Part shown: positions 1-11,871 of the stretch, in pieces | Layout: each line of letters starts with the position of its first letter | How positions within the stretch are numbered: the first letter of the stretch is position 1 | From: Blasia pusilla | Lineage: Eukaryota; Marchantiophyta; Marchantiopsida; Blasiales | Direction of reading: 5' to 3' | Length of the DNA stretch: 64,000 nt | NCBI GenBank assembly: GCA_050084515.1 | Contig: CM114271.1 | Span: forward strand, 43,152,001 to 43,216,000 | Notes under the pieces: model-generated | Seen by the model: the letters and a program-made list of their open reading frames with translations, nothing else | What the model was told of the DNA's origin: nothing | The model's database searches: none | Position numbers and translations under genes: made by a program

Positions 1-1606
1 TATTTTTTTCTCTTCAGCCCATTCCAGAATTTCATGTGATGTAATCCTTGGCGGTCGTGGTCTAGACTCACTCTCACCATTGAATCGAGGGCCATAAGGT
101 CGCCCTCTCCAAACATGGTCTAGTGGAAGATGTCTTCTATGACTGCCAAATATAGGCTTTCCACATTGTTTGGAGAAATCTGAATCCACATACGGTCCAC
201 ATACGGTACATGCAAGTTTTCCACCATGGCTTTGCCCTGAGATTGTGCCATAGGCTGGATAATCATTTATAGTCCATAAGATCATGGCTCTAAATTTGAA
301 CCCATGTGGTCTTTTCACATCGTGGAATTCAATTCCATTCCACAATTCCCTAAACTCCTCTATCAAGGGGGTCAAGAAGGTGTTGATATTCTCTCCATTC
401 ACACTCTCCTTACCAAGTATGATAAGAGCCAACATGATAAAAAACTTTTTTGTTTGAAGCCAAGGTGGAAAATTGTAGTTAACCAATAGTATTGGCCATG
501 TTGACCATGAGCTTGCCTTATCAAAGTATGGATTAACTCTGTCAAGTGCTAAACCAAACCTACAATTTCTACCCTCTATAGCAAAATCTGGGTACAAACG
601 ATCAATATGATTCCAAGCCTTGCTGTCCCCTGCATCTCTTACCATGCCATCCTTACTTTTGTTCTCAGAAGACCAACTCAATAACTCAGACAAGGCCCTA
701 CATACGCTGGATCCGCGGGATTACAGGGAAGTGTCTCAATACCTTATTTGGTACTAAAGACTTCCCGACTTGCTTGAACCTAGCATTCCCACACTTCGGG
801 AAAATTTCTACACCTTCCAAGTCCCCTCAAAATAGAACACAACCTTTAGGGCAGGCATGGATAGAGTTGTAGCTCATACCAAGTTTACTAATGAGTTTAT
901 TTGCTGCATAGTATGATGGTGGGACAAGATTTTCACATGGGAGTACCATCTTACGTAGGAGTTTCAATATCTCATCAATTACAATATTAGGGACCCCATG
1001 GGTCGTACCAATATTGAAAAGGAGCATAACAAATGCAAGTAAAGAAGTCTTGGCTCCAGGGAAGAGTGGCTTGCATGCTGCGGTAAGCTCATGAAAATCT
1101 GATGGAATATTTGGATCACTGGTTTCATTGAGGTTCCTGTTCTCTGTCCCACTTTCATCAACAACCATATCCTCATCATGGAGATGATCATATTCTCTAA
1201 AAATATCATTCAACATCTGGGGAACATCAATATCAACATCCAAATCAGGATTCTCTGGATGCGAGATTTCAGGTCTAACATAGGATTGCATAATGTGCTC
1301 ATGTTGCTCCTTGTCATTGACCTCTTGTTGTGTGAGCCACTCCTCATCTAAAGAGTCCCACTCCTCCCTAATTTTTGGAACTCGACAAAGATGAGATCGA
1401 CCATTTTTCCTTAGATGGTCTTCTACCTTTGCTAGTCCCAAGGTAGTTCCGCCCTTGCACTCTGTACAAGGGTATCTTTCCCTCTTCCTCCCCAGTTTGC
1501 GAGACTTATCGCACTCCCTTTGCCACAACTTATAGTCGTGTGCTTGGATTCTATGAGGATGTGTCAAATCCAACCAGACGTGAGCAGTCCTTTGTGGTAT
1601 CATCAC
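1..1606 (-). pseudogene. CACTA A transposase (TNP2 type), broken and truncated
   Basis: The protein starts at 1606 with an N-terminal region rich in Cys, His and basic residues (CTEC, HLRKNGRSHLC), typical of the transposase-associated domain. An acidic linker follows, then the start of the Transposase_21 core (CPKGCVLF). An in-frame TGA near 825 follows CPKGCVLF, and the frame then continues (FPKCGNARFKQVGKSL) to a further stop near 715. Beyond that a shifted frame runs to the window edge with family motifs such as ILWTINDYPAYG and GQSHGGKLACTVCGP. It would bind the element ends and catalyse cut-and-paste transposition, but the stops make it inactive. It is clearly homologous to the copy at 58580-62438. 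Confidence 0.88.
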
Positions 1607-2500
1607 CCCTACGTCAAGTTAATAAGAATAGAGGTAAATGAATAAAGGAAATTATGGCATCCCATTGTTCCTAACATTATAAACATGGAAGTGAAAATGT
1701 TTCAGTATGGTGGATATCTATTGGAGCATAATATGTTGATTTCAATATAAATGAAGGGAGAATCCGTAATTATCTATGTACCTTGAGTATATCAAGTATA
1801 CCCCTCCAGGAAATATAAACCTCTCGTTGATATCCTTCTGTGATAGTGATAATTTGATCCTCTACAATCCGCAAATGAACTTTGACACACACCTTCACAA
1901 CATGACACATGCAGATGTCTTAAGTATATGCGTAGAGATTGTATCACGTGAATGATCAGATATAAATACGTCAATACAGTTTGAATACTATAAGGTGGTA
2001 TAAGATTTATTTTTCCCTAAGTCTATGTGCACTTCAAGTGATGATTTATCTATGATTTCAGAATTTCATACCATTTCCATGTCAAATGCCTTATATATTT
2101 CTTCATTTAAACATTGTAGCTTTAAGTTTTTTTGGGCAAATTATGCATTAAAAGAAAACCACAGAGTCAGAGGATTAGCCCTCATCGCTACATAACAAAA
2201 CCTGGTTCAATTTTTAGCCACATCACAACTCCACAAACACTTTGCTGCCCTGATTTTTTTGTCATCCAGAATACTGCATTTTGTGGTAAATTTTGCGTAA
2301 TATTGCATTCTATGTTGATGGTATGGTAAGATATAGAAAATCAAACCACTTGGCCTATCCATTCATGCAAAAATTGAAATCATCCGCATTTACATCAACT
2401 GGATAATGGCTTTCTATCCGATGTTGCTGGTCATTATAAACCAGTTTAAATCAAAAGTCAGTGTTCCAAAATAAGCTTTGAGCTCCACTTTCTCTACTAG
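1607..2500. other. CACTA A interior without recognisable genes
   Basis: This AT-rich stretch lies upstream of the transposase start. Only short unsupported open frames occur. It would hold the promoter and 5' leader of the transposase, but no clear promoter element was identified. Confidence 0.5.
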
Positions 2501-2682
2501 CTCCCTCTTACTTCATCTCAAAATCTGGTATATATATCCAAAATTCCAATCTGTAGTCATTGGTGAAAATAGTTTCTCTATCACTTGTAATACATGAGTT
2601 CCTTAAAACCATCCTTTTCTGCCTTTTTAACAAAATGAAGTCAATCTCACTAAAAAATTTATAGAGTTTGAAAGTTCCAAAC

Positions 2683-3266
2683 CTACCAAGCTGCTTTCCT
2701 AGAACGCCACCAAATAGGGCCACAACAAAAATGAGCACAACATGGGCAAAGACGACCACTCAGGTTCTCCCTACGATAACTAGTTGCGCTGCATATTCTC
2801 TCACCAGGAAGTCTCTCCATTCTCACAGAAGAGTACTCAAATCTGATTATACATGGTTTCCCAGAATATGCAATAGCTGCATGGATAAGAGCCAACGCTT
2901 TCCTAAATATGGGTGAAGAGTCCTCACTGACGACCATGCCATCAGAATCATGACAGATATGAAGGGTCATGATCTCTGCAACACCCATCATCAACCAAAG
3001 AAGGATGCAGTATCGATCCTCTTGCCTAGACACGAAATCAGAGACCGTCACATATACATGGCGTGCTTTTGAATGAAAGCGCCAATTCTCAATTCGTTCA
3101 TGTCAGGTCCAATACCAATAGTGACGTGAGTGTAAAGAACAAATCATCACTTGAACTTCAGTAGGTAGAATTTGGATGCGTTGAACCAAGGAAGGTTGTC
3201 TTTGATGTAGTCGTAGGCTGCCATGAAGTTCAATTTGTACATCAAGCGGTGGTTGGTCAACTGGAT
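2683..3266 (-). pseudogene. Unidentified coding-like fragments inside CACTA A
   Basis: I do not recognise the family. On the minus strand an open frame at 3147-3266 reads LTNHRLMYKLNFMAAYDYI followed by KDNLPWFNASKFYLLKFK, which has the composition of real protein. A second frame at 2683-3051 (122 codons) follows, and near 2700-2750 another frame has a hydrophobic stretch (LIFVVALFGGVLG) like a membrane segment. The fragments lie in the transposon interior and in the orientation opposite to the kinesin fragment. They may be remnants of a second captured host gene. No intact start, domain or splice structure was established. Confidence 0.3.
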
Positions 3267-3627
3267 TCATCCTTCAGGGTAAAGTAGTGGTCCTCTGAAA
3301 AATACCTTGGAAAAGTATCGGGGAGAGTTGCACACAGGGAGAGCTACACACAGGTGATCGGTGGCGCTCACAACAGGAAGCAACAACTAGCTTTGAGTAC
3401 AAGTAGTACTGAATCCTGCATGGCTCGGAATCATAAAGCTTTGTCAAAATTTTCTTGAAGTACGCCATCAAAAGTGGAGCTCAAAACAACACGTAAAGCA
3501 ATAGACTTGGGAGAATAGACCTTAAACCAGAGAAGAGAGCTTGCAAGAAATTTTGAATTACGGGAAGAACCAGCAAAAAGACAATGAACAACCAATCACA
3601 GTAAATGATTCGTGATGGAGCCCAAAG

Positions 3628-4370
3628 AAATGGGATGGCTCTTTTGTAGGCTCTTCTCAACAAACACAGGAGCATCATCAACAGCTATAGCAGCAATAAC
3701 AATTAACACAACATCAACAACACTTACAACGACATTAGCAGCAACAGTTGATGCAACAACAACTACAGCAGGTTGCAAGGCAAAGTATGCAATCTCATAA
3801 ATGGGAGGGCTCTTTTGTTGGCTCTTCTCAACAAACACAAGAAAGATCATCTCTGACTACAAAAACAACAATAATTAACACAACATTAGCAGTACTTACA
3901 ATAGCATTAGTAGTAGCAAAAGGTTATACAACAAAAGCAACATCAATTACAGCAACAGCAGATGGAACAACAACACGACTAACTATAACAACTCCAACAA
4001 CAACTTTTACTTCAGCAGCAGGAACAGTAATTGTTGCAGCAAAAGCAACATCAATTACAATAGCAGATGATGCAACAATAGCAGGAGCAGTTACAGTAGC
4101 ACCAACAACAACTTTTACTTCAGCAACATGAACACAAATTGCTGCAGCAGCAACAAATTATACAACCAAAAGCATTATCAATTACACCAGTAGCGGATGC
4201 AACAGTAACGGCAGATGCAACAACAATAGGAGCAGCTACAACAGTAGAATCAAAAACTTTTATTTCAGCAACAAGATCAGTAGTTGTTGCAGCAGGAGCA
4301 ACAACAACATCAGCAGTAGCAAAAATATCAACAGCAACAGATGCAATTACACAGATTTGATTGACCTCCA
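3628..4370 (+). repeat. CAA/CAG-rich low-complexity tract with a 171-bp duplication
   Basis: Runs of CAA, CAG and ACA triplets dominate, and one frame would encode glutamine-rich peptide interrupted by stops. A unit reading AAATGGGAKGGCTCTTTTG and then encoding GSSQQTQE occurs at 3628 and again at 3799, a period of 171 bp. The tract runs directly into the first recognisable kinesin exon at about 4340. Confidence 0.7.
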
Positions 4371-5672
4371 AGATCAGCTTGATGCAAGCAAGGTACTGAA
4401 GTGATAAATCTTCCTGCCATTCGTCTATATTTCATTTTCCAGACTGACCTGTAACGTAATGAAAGGATTTGGGGTGCTCACCAAGGAATTCAAAGAAGCA
4501 ATTGGAGATCTTAAATTTTAGCTTGAGACTCTTCTGGCTGAAGGATTTCTATGCCTCGAAATGCGCAGGCCACAATGAAGGAGAGACTGAAACAGAATAA
4601 AGAGTTGAGGGAAGAAGCCGAGAGGATACGTTGGGAGCTGCAGCGAATAACAGACGATAAAGAATAAAGGGCCAGTCAAGTGCAGGCTCTCATCAAGGAG
4701 AACATGCGGTACAAAAAAATGCACCGGGAAGTCTGCTGTTGAGCTTGAATTGATGAGCAGCAAAGCTGTCGCCCTAGAGGTAGTATTCGCTTACATTGTG
4801 AATTCTGTGAGTTAACGTTGGACATGAGATCTGGTAGAAATTGACCTTCATTCTTCAAGTTTTCCTTTGGTCGAGCTTTACTCCAAACCTGGTTGGTCTC
4901 TAACCATGATCGCATGAATGGAACAAGAAAATGATCCATGAGGTTGATTTTCCAGTTGAACTGATGCTTTCTAGGAAGGATACACGTCATAAAGTGAACA
5001 AATGAAGGCCTTGCAACAGCAATTGGACTTTGCGCACCAGAAGTTGAAGGTACGCACATGTCCAGTAGACTTTTACCAGTCAAGCTTCATTTGCACGGAA
5101 GGGTGTAGGTTTCTGAAGATTTGGAAACTTTATCTGGGTCCTTCTTCACCAAGCCCCGTACATTGCAATTTTACCACATGGTAGAGGCAAGAATAGCAGA
5201 GAACGAATGTAACGGGGACGAATAAAAAGGTAAACTGGAAGAAGTTCAAGAGAGACTTCGTGAAGCTGAGATAAAAATTCATGATGGGGAGCTTGTGAGA
5301 AGGAAGCTCCATAACACCATTTTGGTAACCTCTGTTCCACATTGGAGTCTCCTGCTATTTTCTGAATGCCATTTCGTCATGACTATCCATTACATGGTCA
5401 TTGATGAAGACGTCCTATATTGCGACCTCCTGTTTGTTTATAAGTCATGTGTCTGCCACCGATACCGGGTTTGGATCACTGATGAAGAGAAGGGAGTAGG
5501 ATAACTTTGCTGGATTGGAATACGCAGGAGCTCAAGGGCAATGTACGAGTGTTCTGCAGGGTGCGCCCTCTCATGCCTAACGAGGATGAAGGTTCTGTGT
5601 TAGACCCTCCCGTTCAATATCCCACTTCAACAGAGTTCGCAGGCAAGGGTATTGAACTCATTCAAAGTCAAG
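4340..5672 (+). pseudogene. Kinesin-14 (ATK-type) gene fragment: coiled-coil stalk, neck and first motor strand
   Basis: Successive exon-like blocks carry the stalk and neck of a minus-end-directed C-terminal kinesin. About 4340-4392 encodes YTDLIDLQDQLDASK. Block 4569-4779 encodes ERLKQNKELREEAERIRWEL and, after a frameshift, TGKSAVELELMSSKAVALE. A block ending at 5049 encodes KALQQQLDFAHQKLK. A block ending at 5324 encodes DGELVRRKLHNTIL. Block 5528-5672 encodes ELKGNVRVFCRVRPLMPNED and ends at ELIQSQ. Most blocks are followed by GT donors, and 4569 and 5528 are preceded by CAG acceptors, so the copy derives from genomic DNA and not cDNA. Internal stops, a frameshift and loss of everything after the first motor strand (no GQTGSGKT P-loop) make it non-functional. 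It lies inside CACTA A, opposite to the transposase. Confidence 0.87.
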
Positions 5673-5849
5673 GTCAGTGAGTGTGTTGGATCCCTTTGGA
5701 TTCTGTCATTGTCTCGCCTGTGATGAATCCGCACTTCCAGAAGTGGTCGACTCCATGGGAAGCGGTGTTGTTGTATTTTGGAGTTGATGTGGGACAATGA
5801 ACTCATGTGTTGTAGTACGTGGAATTTATATGAAACTATCTATATGTCA

Positions 5850-6916
5850 GGAGAAAGCATAAAGTTGTCCAAACTGAGGAGAATCATCAAGAATCCAACT
5901 TTCAGCTTGCTGAAGTACCTGGTACCTCTGAAGATGCACGAACTGAAGAAGTGGCAGAGACATTGCCAAGGAGATCCGGAAGAACGAGAACACCTATTGA
6001 CAGGTTGGGAGTTCATCATGAGAAACATGCTCACTCCTCAGTGGATGAAGAAGCTTGTCTTACTATGGATGGAGAAGATGAACCGAAAACACTTGCACAC
6101 GCTATGAGTAGACCTGATTGGAGCAAGTGGGAGATTGCCATTGATCAAGAGAAAAGGTCTCTTGCAAAGAATGGCACATGGGAGTGGACTGATCTACCCA
6201 AAGACAGGAGATCCATTGGTTGCAAATCGGTTTTCAAGATCAAGAGAGGAGCTAACAATGAAGTGGTAAAGTACAAAGCTCGTCTTGTAGCAAAGGGTTT
6301 CAATCAGCAAGCTGAAGTTGATTATACATAGACCTTTGCTCCTATAGCACGGTCTGGTTCCATAAGGTTGCTTTTAGCTCTAGCTGCTGAAGAAGATTGG
6401 GAGGTGGAGCAATTAGATGTGGAGATTGCTTTTCTAAATGGAGACCTAAAGGAAACCATCTACATGGATGTTCCAGATGGGTATGGTGGACATAGGGGCA
6501 ATGCATGTTTGTTGAAGAAGGCATTGTATGGTCTTAAATAGGCTCCAAGAGCCTGGTATGAAAAGTTGGACTCTTACCTTAGGGAACAAGGGTTTTGTAG
6601 AGCTCATGCAGATTTGAGTGTTTACTACAAAAATGGTATATTGTTTATTGCAGTGTATGTAGATGACCTCCTGTTGCTAGGCAAAAGTAAGAAAGAAATC
6701 CAGCAAGCAAAGGACAATCTTTGCTCAGTCTTTGCTATGACTATCATAGGCCCAGTGAAGTTCATTCTTGGAACTAAAGTTGAGAGGAACAGAGCAGAAG
6801 GATGGATTAGACTCAGTCAGACTCACTACGTTGATGCGATGCTGACAAGGTATAGAATGGCTGAGGAAAAGCCAATTTCTACTCCACTAGATTTACCCAC
6901 GATAATCATTCTGTAA
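5850..6916 (+). pseudogene. Ty1/copia polyprotein fragment (reverse transcriptase)
   Basis: A pre-RT linker (RRSGRTRTPIDR) leads into the copia-type reverse transcriptase RVT_2: NGTWEWTDLPKDRRSIGCKS, KARLVAKGFNQQ, the YVDDLL catalytic motif near 6655-6672, and KPISTPLD near the end. In-frame TAG codons occur near 6329 and 6538. Integrase, protease, gag, RNase H and LTRs are absent. It therefore looks like a truncated piece, either captured or inserted into CACTA A next to the kinesin fragment. Its residues differ clearly from copia B and copia C. Confidence 0.88.
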
Positions 6917-6949
6917 AATGAGTGGTCACCGTCGAACAATATATGTGAT

Positions 6950-7680
6950 AGAGACGAGGATTTCAATAGACGAATAGCTCCTATTCATGAAGGAAATCTA
7001 TCGAATGTAATTGAGCAAAAACTCTCAATCCAATGTGGTAAGTAAGAGAAACTAACCCGTAAGCGCATTTGTCATGCCAAAACCCGCAGCCAGGGCTAGA
7101 GCTCAACCCTAGATCCTTGATCTCGGTACTCTGCAATGTAATGTTGCAGTGTGCTCCACATTCAGAACCATATCTCTCTACATTAGCATTCTCTCTCCGG
7201 ATCTGCCTCAACATTCTCTGTCTTCCTCGGGAAATAGCTCTCTCTATGCCTCGAGCTAACTTGCGCACTCTCTCCTCCTCGGGCTCACTCGATCATGCTC
7301 TCATGAGTTAGCTCTCCCTCTGATGCTTTAGCTCTCACTCACGCTAGCTAGCTCTCCCGCGTTTGCTCTCTTTGCCTTTGGCTCTACAGATGAGCTTGAT
7401 CTTGCCCTTGTTGTTAGCTTTCTATGCCTCAAGCTAACTTGCGCACTCTCGCATTAGGTCTCTCTCCTCCTCGGGCTCTTGTGCGTTAACTCTCACTCTA
7501 CCTTAGGCTCACTCACACTAGCTATCTCTCCCGCGTTTGCTCTCTTTGCCTTCGACTCTACATATGAGCTCGATCCCGCCCTCGTCATTTGCCGCAAGCT
7601 TATTCTCTTCCTTAGGTATCGTCTTCGTTCGCAAAGCCTTCTTGTGAGTGACACTACTCTTGCCTCCTGTAGCTAAGATC
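6950..7680 (+). repeat. CT-rich stretch with an imperfect 175-bp duplication
   Basis: Phrases such as CTATGCCTCGAGCTAACTTG (from 7244, again from about 7422) and CTCTCCCGCGTTTGCTCTCT (7352 and 7526) recur about 174-178 bp apart. No protein family is recognisable in either strand. It lies within CACTA A. Confidence 0.65.
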
Positions 7681-7899
7681 CATCGCTCTTCATAAGATAA
7701 GTGTTTCTAGGACTTTTTCCCAACCCATCTACGAGCGAATTTTTTTTGGTGAATGATGTTTAATTCCATCAAGGTGGGAGTATTTTTGTTCATTTAGTTC
7801 AAAATAAAAGTAAAGCTGAAATCATTATTCTATTGAATTTTTTAATTATTAATAATAAATAATTAATATCACGTGTTAGAGTTTTAAAATAACTCAATT

Positions 7900-8165
7900 C
7901 TTAGCAAGTCATTTTGGGACATAATGGAGCCATATCCCAAAATTCTACAATGACTTAGTCATATTTTTATATGACTAAGATGTTAGTATTTGATGGAAAG
8001 ATATGACTACCATATGACTAAGGGACATTCTAGTCATACGTTTGAGTCATGAAAAACATCAGTCATATTTTATATGACTAAGGGACATTCTAGTCATACG
8101 TTTGAGTCATGAAAAACATCAGTCATTTTAGTTGTAGTCATAAAAGTCATGCTTTTCTTCTAGTG
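7900..8165. repeat. CACTA A subterminal repeats
   Basis: Multiple ATGACT/AGTCAT units occur in both orientations. A 60-bp direct duplication spans 8012-8066 and 8072-8126, with the core AGGGACATTCTAGTCATACG. Such arrays next to CACTA ends are the binding sites for the element's own DNA-binding protein. The same hexamers flank both ends of CACTA B. Confidence 0.8.
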
Positions 8166-8178
8166 TTTGAAGCCCAAC

Positions 8179-11100
8179 TTATAGTTGCGCTTCCCAAAAT
8201 AAATGAATAACGAGATATGGAGTATCGATCAGACACGCTTCATGCCCAATCAGCATCTGTGAATCCCTGTAATTAAAAACTCGGAGAAGGTTCAAATTAA
8301 AGCCCAAATTGAATAGAGAATTCACATATCGCATAATCCTCCTCATAGCATCAAGGTGAGGTTTTCGAGGTGCTTGCATAAACTGGCTCACTAGGCCAAC
8401 AACATAGCACAAATCTGGTCTGGTTATAGTTAGATAGATCAAAATTTCAACCATACGCTTGTACATATTAGAATCTGCAAGGAGCTCTCCTTCATCCACT
8501 CTTAGCTTCACGCTCTGGTCCAACGGTGTAGAGATTGGCTTACAAGCCGTCATACCATATTTTGAAAGCATATGAAGAGCATATTATCGTTATAGTAACC
8601 ACATGCTCTCTCCAACCTTGATAAACTCAATACCAAGGAAGTACTTGAGTTCTCTCAAGTCCTTCGTATCAAATTCTTCTTGTAACTTAAGCTTGACTTG
8701 TTGTATCATTTCTTCAATACTCCCAGTAATCAAGAGATCATCAACATACAACACAATGAGAACTGTATGATCTTGTCCTCTCAAGACATATAACGAGGAG
8801 TCAGAATCACATACCCTAAAACCCAACTCTTATAGGACGTATGTAATCTTGCCATACCAAGCTCTTGGAGCTTGTTTGAGCCCGTATAGAGCTTTCTTCA
8901 ACCTACATACGCGAAATGGAAACTTAGGATGCTCGTATCCAGGTGGTTGAGTCATATATACCTCCTCACATAGATCTCCATTCAAGAAGGCATTCTTGAC
9001 GTCCATGTGATGTAATCTTCACCTCTTACTTACTCCAAGTGCAACCACTGTTCTCGTAGTCGCCATCTTTGCAACAGGGCTAAATATTTCCTCATAATCG
9101 ATACCATATTGTTGTGCATAGCCCTTAGCCACCAATCTCACTTTGTATATGTTAATTGTACCATATTGATTGCGTTTGATTTTGTAAACCCATTTGCAAC
9201 CAATAGCTTCCTTACCGGAAGGTATATCAACCAACTCTCATGTTTGTTGATGTCTTAATGCAAGAAGCTCTTCCTCCATAGCTTCAATCCATTCGGCTTT
9301 ACTCGTAGCTTCTTCAAAACAACTCGGCTCCTGCTCTTGAAGGGTAGTCATCATATATGCATAATGTTTCGCAAAGAAACCTTCCTTTATGAATCTATGA
9401 ACTGGATGTGTAACTCTACTTCATCTACGAAGTTGTTGTTCAGAAGTAGATGCCTCTGACACCTAACTTGAGCTCTGACTAGTGTTAATAGACTGAATAT
9501 GTACTCTTCCCGTCCATGGACTGACAGATTTAATGGATGAATCGAGGACCTCTCCTAATCCTGCACTAGTACTTGGGGAAGTTGAAGACAATGTCTATTG
9601 GTTTATAGTCATATTCTCCCCCTCAATAGACAAGTTTAGAGGTGGAATAGGCTCAAATGGAGCATACCATGACTTTAGCTCATCAAAGACAACATCTCGA
9701 CTAATAATAAGATGCCTAGAGGATGGAATGTAGCACTTATATCCCTTAGTTCCATCAGCTTAGCCAATGAAGATACATCTTTCAGACTTGGGGTCTAATT
9801 TCTGACGTCTCTCAGAAGGAACATGAGCATAACAAATACATCCAAATACTTTCAAGAAGGAAAAATCAGGTTTACTTCCTGTGAAGACTTTGAATGGAGT
9901 TTTATCATGAACTCCTGCTGTTGGAGTTTGGTTGATTAAGAAGACCGCACATGCTACAGCCTCTGCCCAATACATATTAGGCATGTTCTTCTCATTCAAC
10001 ATAGCTCGTGCCGCTTCAGCAATATGTCAATTTTTCCTCTCAGCCACTCCATTTTGTTGTGGAGTGTAGTGGCAAGTCACTTGACGTTGGATGCCATTCT
10101 GACGTAAATAGTCATCAAACTCTGTTGAAAGATACTCTCCTCCTCCATCACAACGTAATTTCAGAATGTGTTGTTTAGTCTGCTTCTCTACCTTAACTCT
10201 AAATGTTTGGAACATTGAGAATACCTCTGACTTGGCTTTCAAAAAGTATACCCATATATACCTAGAGAAGTCATCAATACATAAAAAAAAGTATTGGAAA
10301 CCACTAAGGCTCTATTGTGATGTTGTCCACACATCACTGTGGATCAACTCCAATATCTTGGATGCTCTTCTACCTTGCTTTGGAAAAGGAAATCTAGCTT
10401 GTTTTCCAAATTGGCAAGCTGGACATACCTCTAACATAGTAGGACTCGCTAATTTAGGAAGTCCTATTACTATATTAGATGATGAAAGACTCTGTAATCT
10501 TTGAAGATTCATATGTCCAATTTTTTTATGCCACACATTTAGATCTGTGACTTGTTGGCCGGTTTGACCATACATTGTTGTTTGAATCTCTGGCATAGAA
10601 ACATCTAATTTGAACATTCTACTAGATCTAGTTCCTTTGGCTATCGTAGTCTGATCATCCATTATTTCAATGAAACAACCATGTGCGTTAAACTTCACTT
10701 GATAACCCTGTTCTACTATCTGTCCTACAGAGATCAGATTTCTTGCAATTATAGGAACATAGAGAACATTTCCAAGAGCACAAAGACCATCTGATGCTAT
10801 TGGAACTTTACCGGTATGCGTGATATGATGTTGAGTGTCATCTCCTGTGAGCACAATTGCAGGATCTTTCTCCGGCTCCAAACTACTGAACCATTTTGCT
10901 TGTGAGGTCATGTGATTTGATGCACCAGAGACAATGTACCAATCTGATTTCGAGTCTTTCTTGACCATTGCTCCCATATGATGAGTCATGACCAAAAGAT
11001 GCTCCGTTTGTGAATGTTGTTGTTCTTGGTACTGCTCTTGGTGTTGTTGCTCCACATAGTTTTGTTGCTGTAAGGCTCCTATTCTCATATCTGCCTTCTT

Positions 11101-11871
11101 CTTGAAGTAAAACTTTGCATAGTGACCCTTTATCCCACAGTAATTGCAAGATCCAGGGACCCTCTGCTGTTGACCTTGACCCCAACGGTTTCCACCATCA
11201 CCACCATGTGATTGTGTCTGGTACTGGTTCCGAGTTGATTGAGTGACATTATATTGAGTGTCTCTTCCTCCATATATTGGATATCCACCACGACCACGGA
11301 AGTTTCTGCCACGACCCCTGCCTCTGTTTGATCCATAACCTGCAAATAGCGCACTCTCTTCCAGACTAGACGAGCTACCGCTACCTACTAGGCGCATCTC
11401 TTCACTGATCAACAAAGGAACTAACTCTTGAAAGGTTGGATACTTCTCTCTCATAGAGATAGAGGTCTCAAAGGACTTGTAATCCTTTGGAAGGCCTTGA
11501 AGAGTGAATAAGATCATATCATCATCTTCTACTGTCACTCCAATGCTATTCAACTGATCAACAATATGTCTGATACTCAAAATATAATCATTGATGCTCT
11601 GCGATCCTTTCCTCACTTCGTTCAATTGATGTTTCAATTGAAGCTTTTTGGCCTTTGAAGATGTCTGGAACATCTTTTCCAATGCATCCCAGGTCTCCTT
11701 CGGAATATCAACATCTTGGATGTGACCTATCATTGGCAAACTGATCGTTATTGAAATGTAGTGGATTACTTGCCTTGCGCGTTTGTTCCAAGCGCGAAAA
11801 TTCAAGTGTGTTGAGTCACCTTCTGGCTTGGCCTCATCACCTGTGACAAGCTCCCATAGTTCTTGATCCAT
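8179..11871 (-). pseudogene. Copia B gag-pol polyprotein, degenerate
   Basis: The longest frame, from ATG at 11871 to 10312, holds a UBN2-type gag. A CCHC-like zinc knuckle follows (CNYCGIKGHYAKFY, last Cys lost), then the protease site WYIVSGASNHMT (catalytic Asp replaced by Val) and the GAG_pre-integrase motif with HSDVW. Shifted frames continue with the integrase core (CDGGGEY, YTPQQNGVAERKN near 10030-10240; TPFKVFTGSKPDFSFLKVFG at 9760-10002). Reverse transcriptase follows (GCKWVYKIKR, YVDDLLITG, KPISTPLDQ) and then RNase H (ITRPDLCYVVG). Several frameshifts and stops, plus two damaged catalytic or zinc residues, show that it is inactive. Confidence 0.9.

Larger units (their letters stand above)
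1..8165 (-). mobile_element. CACTA (En/Spm) transposon A, 5' part, truncated by the window edge
   Basis: The right border at 8161-8165 is TAGTG, which read on the minus strand gives the 5' terminus CACTAGAAGAAAAGCATGAC. About 200 bp of subterminal repeats built on ATGACT/AGTCAT lie just inside. The transposase reads leftward from 1606 off the window. The terminus matches both ends of CACTA B (53106-63375), so the two belong to one family. The interior also contains a kinesin fragment, a copia fragment and CT-rich repeats. Outside the border is copia B coding sequence, so A inserted into that element. The other end and the target duplication lie outside the window. Confidence 0.85.

Noticed and set aside
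3596-4371. Ala/Thr/Val-rich frames on both strands
   Set aside because: These are alternative readings of the CAA/CAG tract, not genes.
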